IMG/VR virus record: IMGVR_UViG_3300019132_000067
Coordinates: 1-28,680 of that record
DNA length: 28,680 nucleotides
Strand: one strand, 5' to 3'
Source: a virus
Shown: piece by piece, positions 22,077-28,167 of the stretch
Position numbering within the stretch: the stretch's first letter is position 1
How the letters are laid out: each line of letters begins with the position of its first letter
The notes under the pieces: model-generated
Seen by the model: the letters and a program-made list of their open reading frames with translations, nothing else
The model's database searches: none
Told to the model about the DNA's origin: nothing
Program-made: the position numbers and the translations under genes

Positions 22077-23108
22077 ATGAGCCTGTTTCCTTCGGCCCGC
22101 CCAGCAATCCGGGTGCGCGTTCTCCCGCGCTTCCCGGCTGACGTGCAGGGCTCGGGCCTGATCACAGTTTCAAAGTCGGGTCTGACTTACACCTTTAGCT
22201 ATAACCAGGCCGCCTTGCCCACCATCGACATGCCGGCGCTCGACAGCGGCGCAAAGCTACTCGTGCGAATTGGCGGGGCCTATGGTGAAGTCGATGTGTC
22301 GGGGTTCCAGGCGGCGCAAGTGGCCTGGGCCAACGTGACGGATATTCCGTCACAGTTCCCACCTCAGGCGCATCAACACCCCTTCGATGACATCACGGGC
22401 TTGCAAGCGACACTTGATAGCAAGCTCAATGCCAGCCAGATCGGCGTGGATGTCCAGGCTTACGACGCCGACCTTGCCGCCCTTGCCGCTCTCACGGGCA
22501 CGAACACCATTTATTATCGGTCGGGGATCAGTACGTGGTCTCCCGTCACCATCGGCACGGGCATCACATTCTCCGGCGGCACGTTGTCCGCAGCGCAGTC
22601 GGCACCTATCGGCGCCGTGATGCCATATGCGGGGTCATCCGCCCCGTCTGGATGGCTTCTTTGCGCGGGGCAAGAGGTTAGCCGCACGACCTATGCGGCC
22701 TTGGATGCGGTAATTGGCACCACATACGGCTCGTATACCAATGGCAGCGGCGGGGCGGGGACAACCCATCTCCGGCTGCCGGATCTGCGTGGACGGGCCG
22801 TGTTCGGCAGGGACGACATGGGCGGGTCCGCCGCCGGTCGCGTGACGAACAGCGGGATCGGCAATCCTGGCATCAATGGCGCGGCGCTCGGCGCGACCGG
22901 CGGCGCAGATCGCCATACTCTGACGACGGCACAAATGCCCTCGCACTCGCACTCCATCGGCAATGCGTCCGGCGGCAATTCGGGCGGTGCCATTTCCTTC
23001 GCGGGCCAAAACGGCATTGTTCAAAGTGCAGCGGCTGGAGGCAGCGAAGCCCACCCGCAGATGCCTCCGGCCATCATTCTGAACTTCATCATCTATGCTG
23101 GGGTTTAG
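22077..23108 (+). CDS. Second tail fibre, phage tail collar domain
   Basis: A 343-residue protein with an N-terminal beta domain, a repeat-like region around 'HQHPFDDITGLQATLDSKLN' and 'LAALAALTGTNTIYYRSGIS' (typical shaft text of phage fibres), and a classic collar domain at about 177-245 ('PIGAVMPYAGSSAPSGWLLC', 'LRLPDLRGRAVFGRDDMGG'). The C-terminus has 'QMPSHSHSIG' and ends hydrophobic. ATG 22077 follows five bases after the upstream stop. Two collar genes in a row suggest a branched or replaceable receptor-binding apparatus. Confidence 0.88.
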   Translation: MSLFPSARPAIRVRVLPRFPADVQGSGLITVSKSGLTYTFSYNQAALPTIDMPALDSGAKLLVRIGGAYGEVDVSGFQAAQVAWANVTDIPSQFPPQAHQHPFDDITGLQATLDSKLNASQIGVDVQAYDADLAALAALTGTNTIYYRSGISTWSPVTIGTGITFSGGTLSAAQSAPIGAVMPYAGSSAPSGWLLCAGQEVSRTTYAALDAVIGTTYGSYTNGSGGAGTTHLRLPDLRGRAVFGRDDMGGSAAGRVTNSGIGNPGINGAALGATGGADRHTLTTAQMPSHSHSIGNASGGNSGGAISFAGQNGIVQSAAAGGSEAHPQMPPAIILNFIIYAGV

Positions 23109-23110
23109 AC

Positions 23111-23623
23111 ATGAAGCTATCCATCATTCCTGCCGATAGGGTCGTTGTGGTCGATGGAGATGGGCGGTCTTGCGCTTTCTCCGCGCCGGATGACGTGCAT
23201 GCAATTCATTGGGATGGGTCCCGTGGCTTCATTGAGCGCAAGCCAGGGCAGGGCGAGCGGGAGCAGTTCACGGACGAAGCAGTGATCGCGCCTTATCTCG
23301 CTGCTTGGGAGGCAGCCGCGCCATTGCCAGAGCCGCCGTCCTCTCCGACGATTTCAGATCGGCAGTTCGCGCATGGCCTCGCGAAACGCGGCCTTATCAC
23401 TTACGACGAGGCGATGGCCTTTGTGCAAACGGGGACCATTCCGCCGGCCCTCCTGAGCGATATTGAAGCGCTGCCCATCGATGAGCAGGCCGATGCGAAG
23501 CTGATCTTGGCCGGCGCGGTTGAATACCAGCGCCATCATCCTTTGACGGAGTATTTCGCGGCGCGGCGAGGCTGGAGCCCCACGCAAACCGACGAGTTCT
23601 GGCGCTTTGCCGCCACTCTCTAA
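23111..23623 (+). CDS. Probable tail fibre accessory / assembly protein, 170 aa
   Basis: ATG 23111 lies two bases after the collar gene stop. The N-terminal 55 residues ('MKLSIIPADRVVVVDGDGRS', 'VHAIHWDGSRGFIERKPG') form a small beta domain often seen in proteins encoded just after phage fibres. A Pro-rich linker and a helical C-terminal region follow ('SDRQFAHGLAKRGLITYDEA'). Its position suggests a fibre chaperone or a distal fibre piece. No exact family is identified. Confidence 0.6.
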   Translation: MKLSIIPADRVVVVDGDGRSCAFSAPDDVHAIHWDGSRGFIERKPGQGEREQFTDEAVIAPYLAAWEAAAPLPEPPSSPTISDRQFAHGLAKRGLITYDEAMAFVQTGTIPPALLSDIEALPIDEQADAKLILAGAVEYQRHHPLTEYFAARRGWSPTQTDEFWRFAATL

Positions 23624-23624
23624 C

Positions 23625-23649
23625 AGCCGCCTCCGGGCGGCTTTTTCAT
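23625..23649 (+). terminator. Intrinsic-terminator-like hairpin before endolysin gene
   Basis: A 7-bp stem AGCCGCC/GGCGGCT (23625-23631 with 23636-23642, loop TCCG) followed by TTTTTC. It starts two bases after the stop at 23623 and ends shortly before GGAG of the endolysin. It separates the tail module from the lysis module. Confidence 0.7.
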
Positions 23650-23662
23650 TTCTGGAGCCACC

Positions 23663-24193
23663 ATGAAAACAGGACCCAAGGGCCTGGACCTCATCAAGAG
23701 GTTCGAGGGGCTGAGAACGCGCGCCTACCAGGATAGCGTTGGCGTCTGGACAATTGGTTATGGTCACACGGCTGCGGCCGGCGATCCCAAGCCCGTGGCC
23801 GGCATGGTCCTGACCGTTGCCGAATGCGAGGCGATCCTGAAGCGTGACCTCGCCAAGTACGAGCGTGAGGTGTCCAGCCTCGTCAAAGTCCCGCTCTCGC
23901 AAGAGCAGTTCGACGCGCTCGTTAGCTTTCATTTCAACACCGGAGCGCTCGGACGTTCGACGCTGCTGAAGCGGCTGAACGCTGGCGATTATGCCGCTGT
24001 GCCGTCCGAACTGCGTAAGTGGACGAAGGCAGGCGGCAAGGTCCTAGCCGGGCTCGTCAAGCGCCGAGAGGCAGAAGCTGCCCTTTTCATGTCAGCAAGC
24101 CCGGTTCTGCCGGATGTCGAGCCATCCGCCGATGCTCCAAAGATCCCTCCCGGTATCCGCCTCATCAACTGGCTCAGGAGCCTTTTCGCATGA
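23663..24193 (+). CDS. Endolysin, T4-type lysozyme (glycoside hydrolase family 24)
   Basis: A 176-residue muramidase that cuts peptidoglycan at lysis. The catalytic triad follows the T4 pattern E-x8-D-x5-T: Glu15 in 'RFEG', Asp24 in 'AYQD', Thr30 in 'VWTIGYGHT'. 'QEQFDALVSFHFNTGALGRS' and 'KAGGKVLAGLVKRREAEAAL' are family hallmarks. There is no signal or anchor at the N-terminus, so release depends on a holin, and one is encoded next. The C-terminal 30 residues ('PPGIRLINWLRSLFA') add an amphipathic tail beyond the usual lysozyme. The stop overlaps the holin start by ATGA. Confidence 0.94.
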   Translation: MKTGPKGLDLIKRFEGLRTRAYQDSVGVWTIGYGHTAAAGDPKPVAGMVLTVAECEAILKRDLAKYEREVSSLVKVPLSQEQFDALVSFHFNTGALGRSTLLKRLNAGDYAAVPSELRKWTKAGGKVLAGLVKRREAEAALFMSASPVLPDVEPSADAPKIPPGIRLINWLRSLFA

Positions 24194-24588
24194 TCCTGCA
24201 AATTCTCGGGCTCGTTGCCCCTATTCTGGAAAAGGTCATTCCCGATCCAGAGAAGCGCATCGAAGCAGAACGCGAGCTGCAAAAGACGCTCTTGGAGAAC
24301 CAGGCTTCACTCAATCAGGCCATGGCTGATGTGATGAAGGCCGATGCTCAAAGCGAGGGCTTTCTGACCCGCAATGCGCGGCCGGTCACGGTCATCTGGT
24401 CGGTTGCCATGGTGACCTATGTTGGCGTGATCGCGCCGCTGTTCGGCATCCAGAAAGAAACGATTGACGCGTTGCAGGCCGTGCCGTCCGACCTGTGGTC
24501 GCTGATGACGGTCGGCATCGGGGCCTACATGCTCGGCAAATCCGGTGAGGGCATCGCTCGCACGGTCGCGGGGAAGGGCAGGCCGTGA
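24190..24588 (+). CDS. Holin, three-transmembrane GTA type
   Basis: A 132-residue membrane protein directly coupled to the endolysin. Hydrophobic segments lie at about 2-18, 66-86 ('VTVIWSVAMVTYVGVIAPLF') and 101-117 ('LWSLMTVGIGAYMLGKS'), with a charged helical stretch between the first two. The phrase 'TRNARPVTVIW' followed by 'GIGAYMLGKSGE' is characteristic of the GTA-holin / 3TM holin family common in alphaproteobacterial phages. It would form inner-membrane holes that let the endolysin out. ATG 24190 is fixed by the ATGA overlap; GTGA joins it to the next gene. Confidence 0.88.
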   Translation: MILQILGLVAPILEKVIPDPEKRIEAERELQKTLLENQASLNQAMADVMKADAQSEGFLTRNARPVTVIWSVAMVTYVGVIAPLFGIQKETIDALQAVPSDLWSLMTVGIGAYMLGKSGEGIARTVAGKGRP

Positions 24589-24848
24589 CCACCCCCATCA
24601 CCATCAGCAAGGACGATCTGGAAGAGATCGTCAAGAATGCGGTCCAGCAAGCTTTTCGAGATGTGGGGCTTCACACCGATGAGGCCGAACATCTGGAAGA
24701 CGCCAGGGCGGACATTCGGTTCTTGAGGCGGCTCCGTCTCTCGGTAGACGGCCTCGCCAGCAAGATCGGCACAGCCATCATCCTCGCTTTGGTCACGGGG
24801 CTGATAACTCTGATCGGCCTTGGGGCGAGATCCTTCATCGGAAAGTAA
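24585..24848 (+). CDS. Small membrane protein of the lysis cassette, 87 aa
   Basis: GTG 24585 overlaps the holin stop (GTGA). The first 55 residues are charged and helical ('DDLEEIVKNAVQQAFRDVGL', 'EDARADIRFLRRLRLSVDGL'), and a single hydrophobic helix follows at 61-80 ('IGTAIILALVTGLITLIGLG'). It resembles DUF6127-style small phage membrane proteins. As the third gene after endolysin and holin it may act as antiholin or pinholin partner. No spanin lipobox is present. Confidence 0.75.
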   Translation: MTTPITISKDDLEEIVKNAVQQAFRDVGLHTDEAEHLEDARADIRFLRRLRLSVDGLASKIGTAIILALVTGLITLIGLGARSFIGK

Positions 24849-25097
24849 GCGCGGGCCGGGCTTGATACCGGCTTCCTCGTTTTAACTACCCCTGCAAGTG
24901 CCGGCAGCAGGGGGCCACTCGGTTAGGCAACTTCCTCTTACGAGGCTGTTATCCCCGGAGCCGCTGGTCCGTCAAAGACCGGCAGGATTATCCAGCCGCG
25001 TGTCCTTCCACGCCGCCGCGCCAAATTCCTTATACCACTGAACGACTTCGCGACCAAGCGAAGCGCCCTCTCATCCCGAATATTCGGGGGCTTCTCC
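24849..25097 (+). other. Gene-free, structured interval with tRNA-like folding potential
   Basis: No ATG frame of note lies here. The + strand can pair 24899-24904 with 24979-24984 (TGCCGG/CCGGCA). Inside lie small arms: GCC/GGC (24914-24916, 24926-24928, loop ACTCGGTTA), CCTC/GAGG (24934-24937, 24942-24945) and GGTC/GACC (24966-24969, 24977-24980, 7-base loop CGTCAAA). The last arm shares two bases with the outer stem. The picture is roughly cloverleaf, but the T-loop and anticodon-loop consensus are absent. A weak GCCGG/CCGGC hairpin with a TTCCTCGTTTT tail lies at 24855-24883 and may be a lysis-operon terminator. Confidence 0.35.
25075..25088. promoter_or_regulatory. Perfect 14-base palindrome over ribosome site of protease gene
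   Basis: CCCGAATATTCGGG is a perfect inverted repeat ending about 10 bases before ATG 25098. Its right arm overlaps the G-rich run (25086-25090) that is the only candidate Shine-Dalgarno. It could be a protein operator or an RNA hairpin limiting translation. Confidence 0.45.
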
Positions 25098-25802
25098 ATG
25101 CTTAAATTGTCTCTTGCGGCAGCCGTTGCGCTGCCTGTGATCGCGTGCGCCCAAGTTCAAACGGAGGTTCAACAGCGTCAGTCCGAAATGCTCAATCCCA
25201 CGGTGCGGGTTGAACTGGAACAGGGCAGCGGATCGGGCACCGTCATTCATTCCTCGTCCAAGGGGACCTTTCTACTCACCAATCATCACGTGGCCGGCGA
25301 GAAAGGGGCGAAAGTCCAGGTCCGGTTCTGGCTGCTCAACGACAACAGCGAAACGGTTCTCTCGGTCCTGCGGGACGCGGAAGTGGTGGCGTCCGATGCT
25401 GACCGCGATCTTGCGTTGCTTCGTCTTGTGGATAGCGAGTTCAGGGCGGAAGCCGTCGCGCGCATCGCGCCTGAACGCACTCGGCTCCACCCTGGTGAGG
25501 ATGTGTGGGTGGCTGGTGCTGCGCTGGGCCTACGGGCGCACCTCACGCAAGGGCTTTTGAGCCTTGTGGCGCATTCGGTCATGAAGCGGGATCACATGGT
25601 GACCTCGGCTCCAGTGGTGCCGGGTAATTCAGGGGGCGGCGTCTACCATCGTGGGGCCGATGGGCGGTTCTACTACATCGGCACGGTGCGCGCTGTGGCT
25701 TTGGTCGGGTTCGGCTCCGTAGTCCCCACCACGAATTACGCCATTCCCAATTCCAGCCTGCGGGAGTTCCTGAAGGCCAATGACTTCGGGTGGCTGGTGT
25801 AA
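25098..25802 (+). CDS. Trypsin-like serine protease with lipoprotein signal
   Basis: A 234-residue chymotrypsin-fold protease with all three catalytic residues visible: His64 in 'LLTNHHVAG', Asp104 in 'DADRDLALL', Ser178 in 'VVPGNSGGGV', plus 'GSGSGTVI' at 43-50, as in HtrA-type proteases. There is no PDZ domain. The N-terminus 'MLKLSLAAAVALPVIAC' has a lipobox V-I-A-C, so Cys17 is probably lipidated and the enzyme faces the periplasm. It has its own intergenic region upstream and is coupled (TAATG) to the metallophosphoesterase gene downstream. Substrate is unknown; it could process envelope or surface proteins of the lysogen, or help lysis. Confidence 0.88.
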   Translation: MLKLSLAAAVALPVIACAQVQTEVQQRQSEMLNPTVRVELEQGSGSGTVIHSSSKGTFLLTNHHVAGEKGAKVQVRFWLLNDNSETVLSVLRDAEVVASDADRDLALLRLVDSEFRAEAVARIAPERTRLHPGEDVWVAGAALGLRAHLTQGLLSLVAHSVMKRDHMVTSAPVVPGNSGGGVYHRGADGRFYYIGTVRAVALVGFGSVVPTTNYAIPNSSLREFLKANDFGWLV

Positions 25803-27013
25803 TGGGGATCGCCCCGCTTTCCGATGAGGTGCTTGCCGAGGCTGTTGCTCTCCGCAAGCGCCACCCGAGCACCCAGGCTGCGGCCGATGCAGCCGGATTG
25901 CCGGTGTCTACTCTCAAGTCACGGCTGGACCAAGCCAAGAGAAGGGGGCTCTACAGCACCTACGAGCAGATCCACGAGAAGCCTAAAGGCCAGCCGCGAG
26001 AGCCGGGTGGAAAGTTCGAGGTGCCGGATGGACATGTGGTCAAGGGCTATTCGGTCCTGACCGACCCAGAGGGCAGGGTTCTCCAGCAATGGGTTAAGAC
26101 GCGAGAGGATCTATCCCACGTTGATGTGGTTGAGGCCGTTCGCGAAGCCTTCAAGGATTTCGAGGGTACGGCTCCCGCCATCCCAGCGCCGCCGTCGCCC
26201 AATGCCGATCTCCTGACCCTCTTCCCGTTAGCCGACTGGCATATGGGGCTGTTCTCTTGGGGAGCCGAAACCGGCAACAATTGGGACCTTAAAATTGCCG
26301 AAGCCGTCATCGGGCAAGCGGTGGACGATGTGTTTGCCCGTTCGCCCAGCTCCGGCACTGCCATCATCCTAGGCGGCGGCGATCTCATGCACGCCGACAA
26401 CAAAGATAACCGGACAGCGCGTTCCGGCCATGTGCTGGATGTGGATGGGCGCTATCCCAAGGTGCTCCAGGCCACTTGCCGGCTGACGGTTCGCGTGATC
26501 GACCGCGCTCTTGAGCGCAACGAGAAAGTCATCGTCCGCATTCTCCCCGGCAATCACGATGAGCACGCGGCCATTGCGATCTCGTACTTTCTCTTGGCTT
26601 GGTATCGGAACGAACCGCGCGTGACGGTTGATGTGGACCCGTCGCTGTTCTTCTGGTTCCGGTTCGGGAAGGTGATGCTTGGAGCCACGCACGGGCACGC
26701 CGCCAAGGCGAAGGACATGCCGCAGATCATGGCGCATCGCCGGGCAGAGGATTGGGGCGCAACCCGCTACCGTTACATTCACACCTTCCACCTTCACCAC
26801 ACCCGCGAGACCAAGACCGAGGGCGGTGGTTGCGTTGCCGAAGTCCATCAGACACCGGCCCCGCAAGATGCCTGGCATTTCGGGGAAGGGTTTTTGTCCG
26901 GTCGTTCCGTGCAAACCATCACGTACCACAAAGAATATGGCGAGATTTCGCGGTCGCGCGTTGCAATCATCGACGGATTGCAACAAAATAAACCAGTAAT
27001 GGAATACGCATGA
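25802..27013 (+). CDS. Helix-turn-helix / calcineurin-like metallophosphoesterase fusion
   Basis: A 403-residue protein. Residues 8-50 form a helix-turn-helix ('AVALRKRHPSTQAAADAAGL' then 'PVSTLKSRLDQAKRRGL'). Residues about 135-395 form a metallophosphoesterase with the expected metal ligands: 'LADWHMG' (D145, H147), 'GGGDLMHADN' (D194), 'LPGNHDEH' (N251, H252) and 'GATHGHAAK' (H297, H299). 'HTFHLHH' at 327-333 adds more histidines. It probably cleaves DNA or a phosphodiester after DNA recognition; SbcD/Mre11 belong to the same superfamily. ATG 25802 overlaps the protease stop; a GTG at 25790 is less likely. The stop overlaps the next gene by ATGA. Confidence 0.87.
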   Translation: MGIAPLSDEVLAEAVALRKRHPSTQAAADAAGLPVSTLKSRLDQAKRRGLYSTYEQIHEKPKGQPREPGGKFEVPDGHVVKGYSVLTDPEGRVLQQWVKTREDLSHVDVVEAVREAFKDFEGTAPAIPAPPSPNADLLTLFPLADWHMGLFSWGAETGNNWDLKIAEAVIGQAVDDVFARSPSSGTAIILGGGDLMHADNKDNRTARSGHVLDVDGRYPKVLQATCRLTVRVIDRALERNEKVIVRILPGNHDEHAAIAISYFLLAWYRNEPRVTVDVDPSLFFWFRFGKVMLGATHGHAAKAKDMPQIMAHRRAEDWGATRYRYIHTFHLHHTRETKTEGGGCVAEVHQTPAPQDAWHFGEGFLSGRSVQTITYHKEYGEISRSRVAIIDGLQQNKPVMEYA

Positions 27014-27228
27014 CGCCCGATCAAAAGATGCTCTACACGACGTTGTTAGATGAGGCGGGCGGGGATCATCAGATAGCCTTTGGCCTTGCCGTCTCAACTC
27101 TCGCCAAGATCATCCCAGGTGTATCTTTCGGAGCCATTCGCATGGGCCATCTCTCGAAAGAGGTGAAGCCTCCGAAGGCTCCGCCACCGCCGCCGCTCGA
27201 CATTGCCAAGGAAGAGGCTCCGCTATGA
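27010..27228 (+). CDS. Small phage protein of unknown function, 72 aa
   Basis: ATG 27010 and the stop are both in ATGA overlaps with neighbours. The first 50 residues are helical with a mildly hydrophobic stretch ('QIAFGLAVSTLAKIIPGVSF'), followed by a Pro-rich tail with five prolines in a row. It may bind the metallophosphoesterase or act beside it, but no family is recognised. Confidence 0.6.
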   Translation: MTPDQKMLYTTLLDEAGGDHQIAFGLAVSTLAKIIPGVSFGAIRMGHLSKEVKPPKAPPPPPLDIAKEEAPL

Positions 27229-27599
27229 ATGAGATCGCCAAGGTTTTAGAAACAGAGTTCTCTCCCGAGTTTGTGAAGCACATGCAAAACGCAATGGTGG
27301 TGAGCTTCTATAAATACGGTCCTTTGGTTGAAGGCTATCCACATAAGGTTGATGCAATCGGCTCACTGACTGAGCGTCTTCGCAAGTACGCGCAGACCGG
27401 CAATACCGAGTACCTTGTTGACGTTGCCAATTTTGCAATGATCGAATTTATGCATCCTCGCCACCCGGAAGCTCACTTTCAAGGGACGGATGACGATGGA
27501 TCGCCTGGCCGGCGCGCAATCAAGAACGGCTTGCTCGACAAGAGGGGCAATGCTGAGATCGGCAGTAACCCAGGTAGCAAGCTTGCTGCTTTCAGGTAG
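27225..27599 (+). CDS. Conserved-type phage protein of unknown function, 124 aa
   Basis: ATG 27225 overlaps the preceding stop. The central text 'LTERLRKYAQTGNTEYLVDV' and 'ANFAMIEFMHPRHPEAHFQG' is a pattern I recall from many phages of Proteobacteria, reminiscent in helix layout of MazG-like nucleotide hydrolases, but the metal-binding EExxE/ExxD motif is not evident. The C-terminus is 'SPGRRAIKNGLLDKRGNAEI' and polar. The gene closes the rightward operon begun at 25098. Confidence 0.65.
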   Translation: MNEIAKVLETEFSPEFVKHMQNAMVVSFYKYGPLVEGYPHKVDAIGSLTERLRKYAQTGNTEYLVDVANFAMIEFMHPRHPEAHFQGTDDDGSPGRRAIKNGLLDKRGNAEIGSNPGSKLAAFR

Positions 27600-27622
27600 C
27601 CCATCTTGTTCCTAGTTTGTTC

Positions 27623-27644
27623 CCATGCCAATCATAAGGCATGG
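27623..27644. promoter_or_regulatory. Inverted repeat over a start codon
   Basis: CCATGCC (27623-27629) and GGCATGG (27638-27644) form a perfect 7-bp dyad with spacer AATCATAA. The right arm contains ATG 27641, and the weak ribosome site AAGG lies at its edge. In RNA the hairpin would hide the start; in DNA it could be an operator. Confidence 0.4.
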
Positions 27645-27880
27645 CGAACATCTACAACCTTGATGACCTCACATTCTTTGTCATGGAGCGGAGCGACAAC
27701 GGATCGGATCTGGTCGAGATCCTGGCCGCATCCATGAACTTCGACATTGCCCTTGCGGCTTATGAGAAGGCGCTAGAGGTTCGCCCCAACCGCTATATCA
27801 CTCTTCAGCAGAGGAGCCGGGTGATACGGGAGAGGCCCGCTTCTCAGCCCATGTCACCCCGACAGCCCAGCCCATCATAA
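27641..27880 (+). CDS. Small phage protein of unknown function, 79 aa
   Basis: ATG 27641 starts a soluble protein with 'LDDLTFFVMERSDNGSDLVE' and 'ALEVRPNRYITLQQRSRVIR', a pattern I associate with small phage proteins that end after 'RVIRERP'. The last 15 residues are Pro/Ser/Gln-rich, and this is the part antisense to a small leftward gene. The Shine-Dalgarno is weak and very close to the start, and a perfect inverted repeat covers the start codon. Confidence 0.6.
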   Translation: MANIYNLDDLTFFVMERSDNGSDLVEILAASMNFDIALAAYEKALEVRPNRYITLQQRSRVIRERPASQPMSPRQPSPS

Positions 27881-27920
27881 AAATGTAGGTGGCAATTGCC
27901 AGAAGGTCGAGTGGGCTCAT
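27798..27920 (-). CDS. Small membrane protein, 40 aa, antisense to neighbouring gene end
   Basis: ATG 27920 overlaps the stop of the upstream leftward gene (ATGA). The product begins 'MSPLDLLAIATYIFMMGWAV', continues 'GVTWAEKRASPVSP' and ends acidic, so it has one N-terminal transmembrane helix and a short cytoplasmic tail. The junction and hydrophobicity make it credible although 83 bases are antisense to the gene ending at 27880. Function is unknown. Confidence 0.6.
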   Translation of the reverse strand: MSPLDLLAIATYIFMMGWAVGVTWAEKRASPVSPGSSAEE

Positions 27921-28156
27921 CCCTCATTCCCTTTCTGTTGGAGAGCGGCGTCAACTAGGCGCTGCCATGACTGGAAATCTGAAAGCCAGTTATCAGTGTC
28001 ATAAGAGGGGCCTAAGGGCGGGTCTCTCATGGCCTCCAGCGCCGCAACTGCCATGTCGATGTGGGCGCGCTGAGTGACCGGGCCTACACGGTCCCAGGCC
28101 ATATCTGGATAGCGGGCAGCGAAGATCGCCTGCGCCACCTTCTCAATCATGGTCAT
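27917..28156 (-). CDS. Small phage protein of unknown function, 79 aa
   Basis: ATG 28156 has AGGGA upstream; a second in-frame ATG lies two codons on. The start 'MIEKVAQAIFAARYPDMAWD' with 'HIDMAVAALEAMRDPP' is the style of small phage and prophage proteins that begin with an 'MIEKVARAI'-type helix. The C-terminus 'SWQRLVDAALQQKGNEG' is helical. It is the middle gene of a leftward group of three. Confidence 0.65.
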   Translation of the reverse strand: MTMIEKVAQAIFAARYPDMAWDRVGPVTQRAHIDMAVAALEAMRDPPLGPSYDTDNWLSDFQSWQRLVDAALQQKGNEG

Positions 28157-28167
28157 GGGGAGTGTCC

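Noticed and set aside
24945-24960. Minus-strand CTCCGGGGATAACAG, identical to a short stretch of the 23S rRNA peptidyl transferase region
   Set aside because: The match is only about 15 bases and the flanks do not match. A chance match of this length is plausible given the window and rRNA sizes.
24978-25071. Minus-strand open stretch of about 32 codons ending 'AAAWKDTRLDNPAGL'
   Set aside because: There is no start codon or ribosome site, it is bounded by a nearby upstream stop, and its length is expected by chance in GC-rich DNA.
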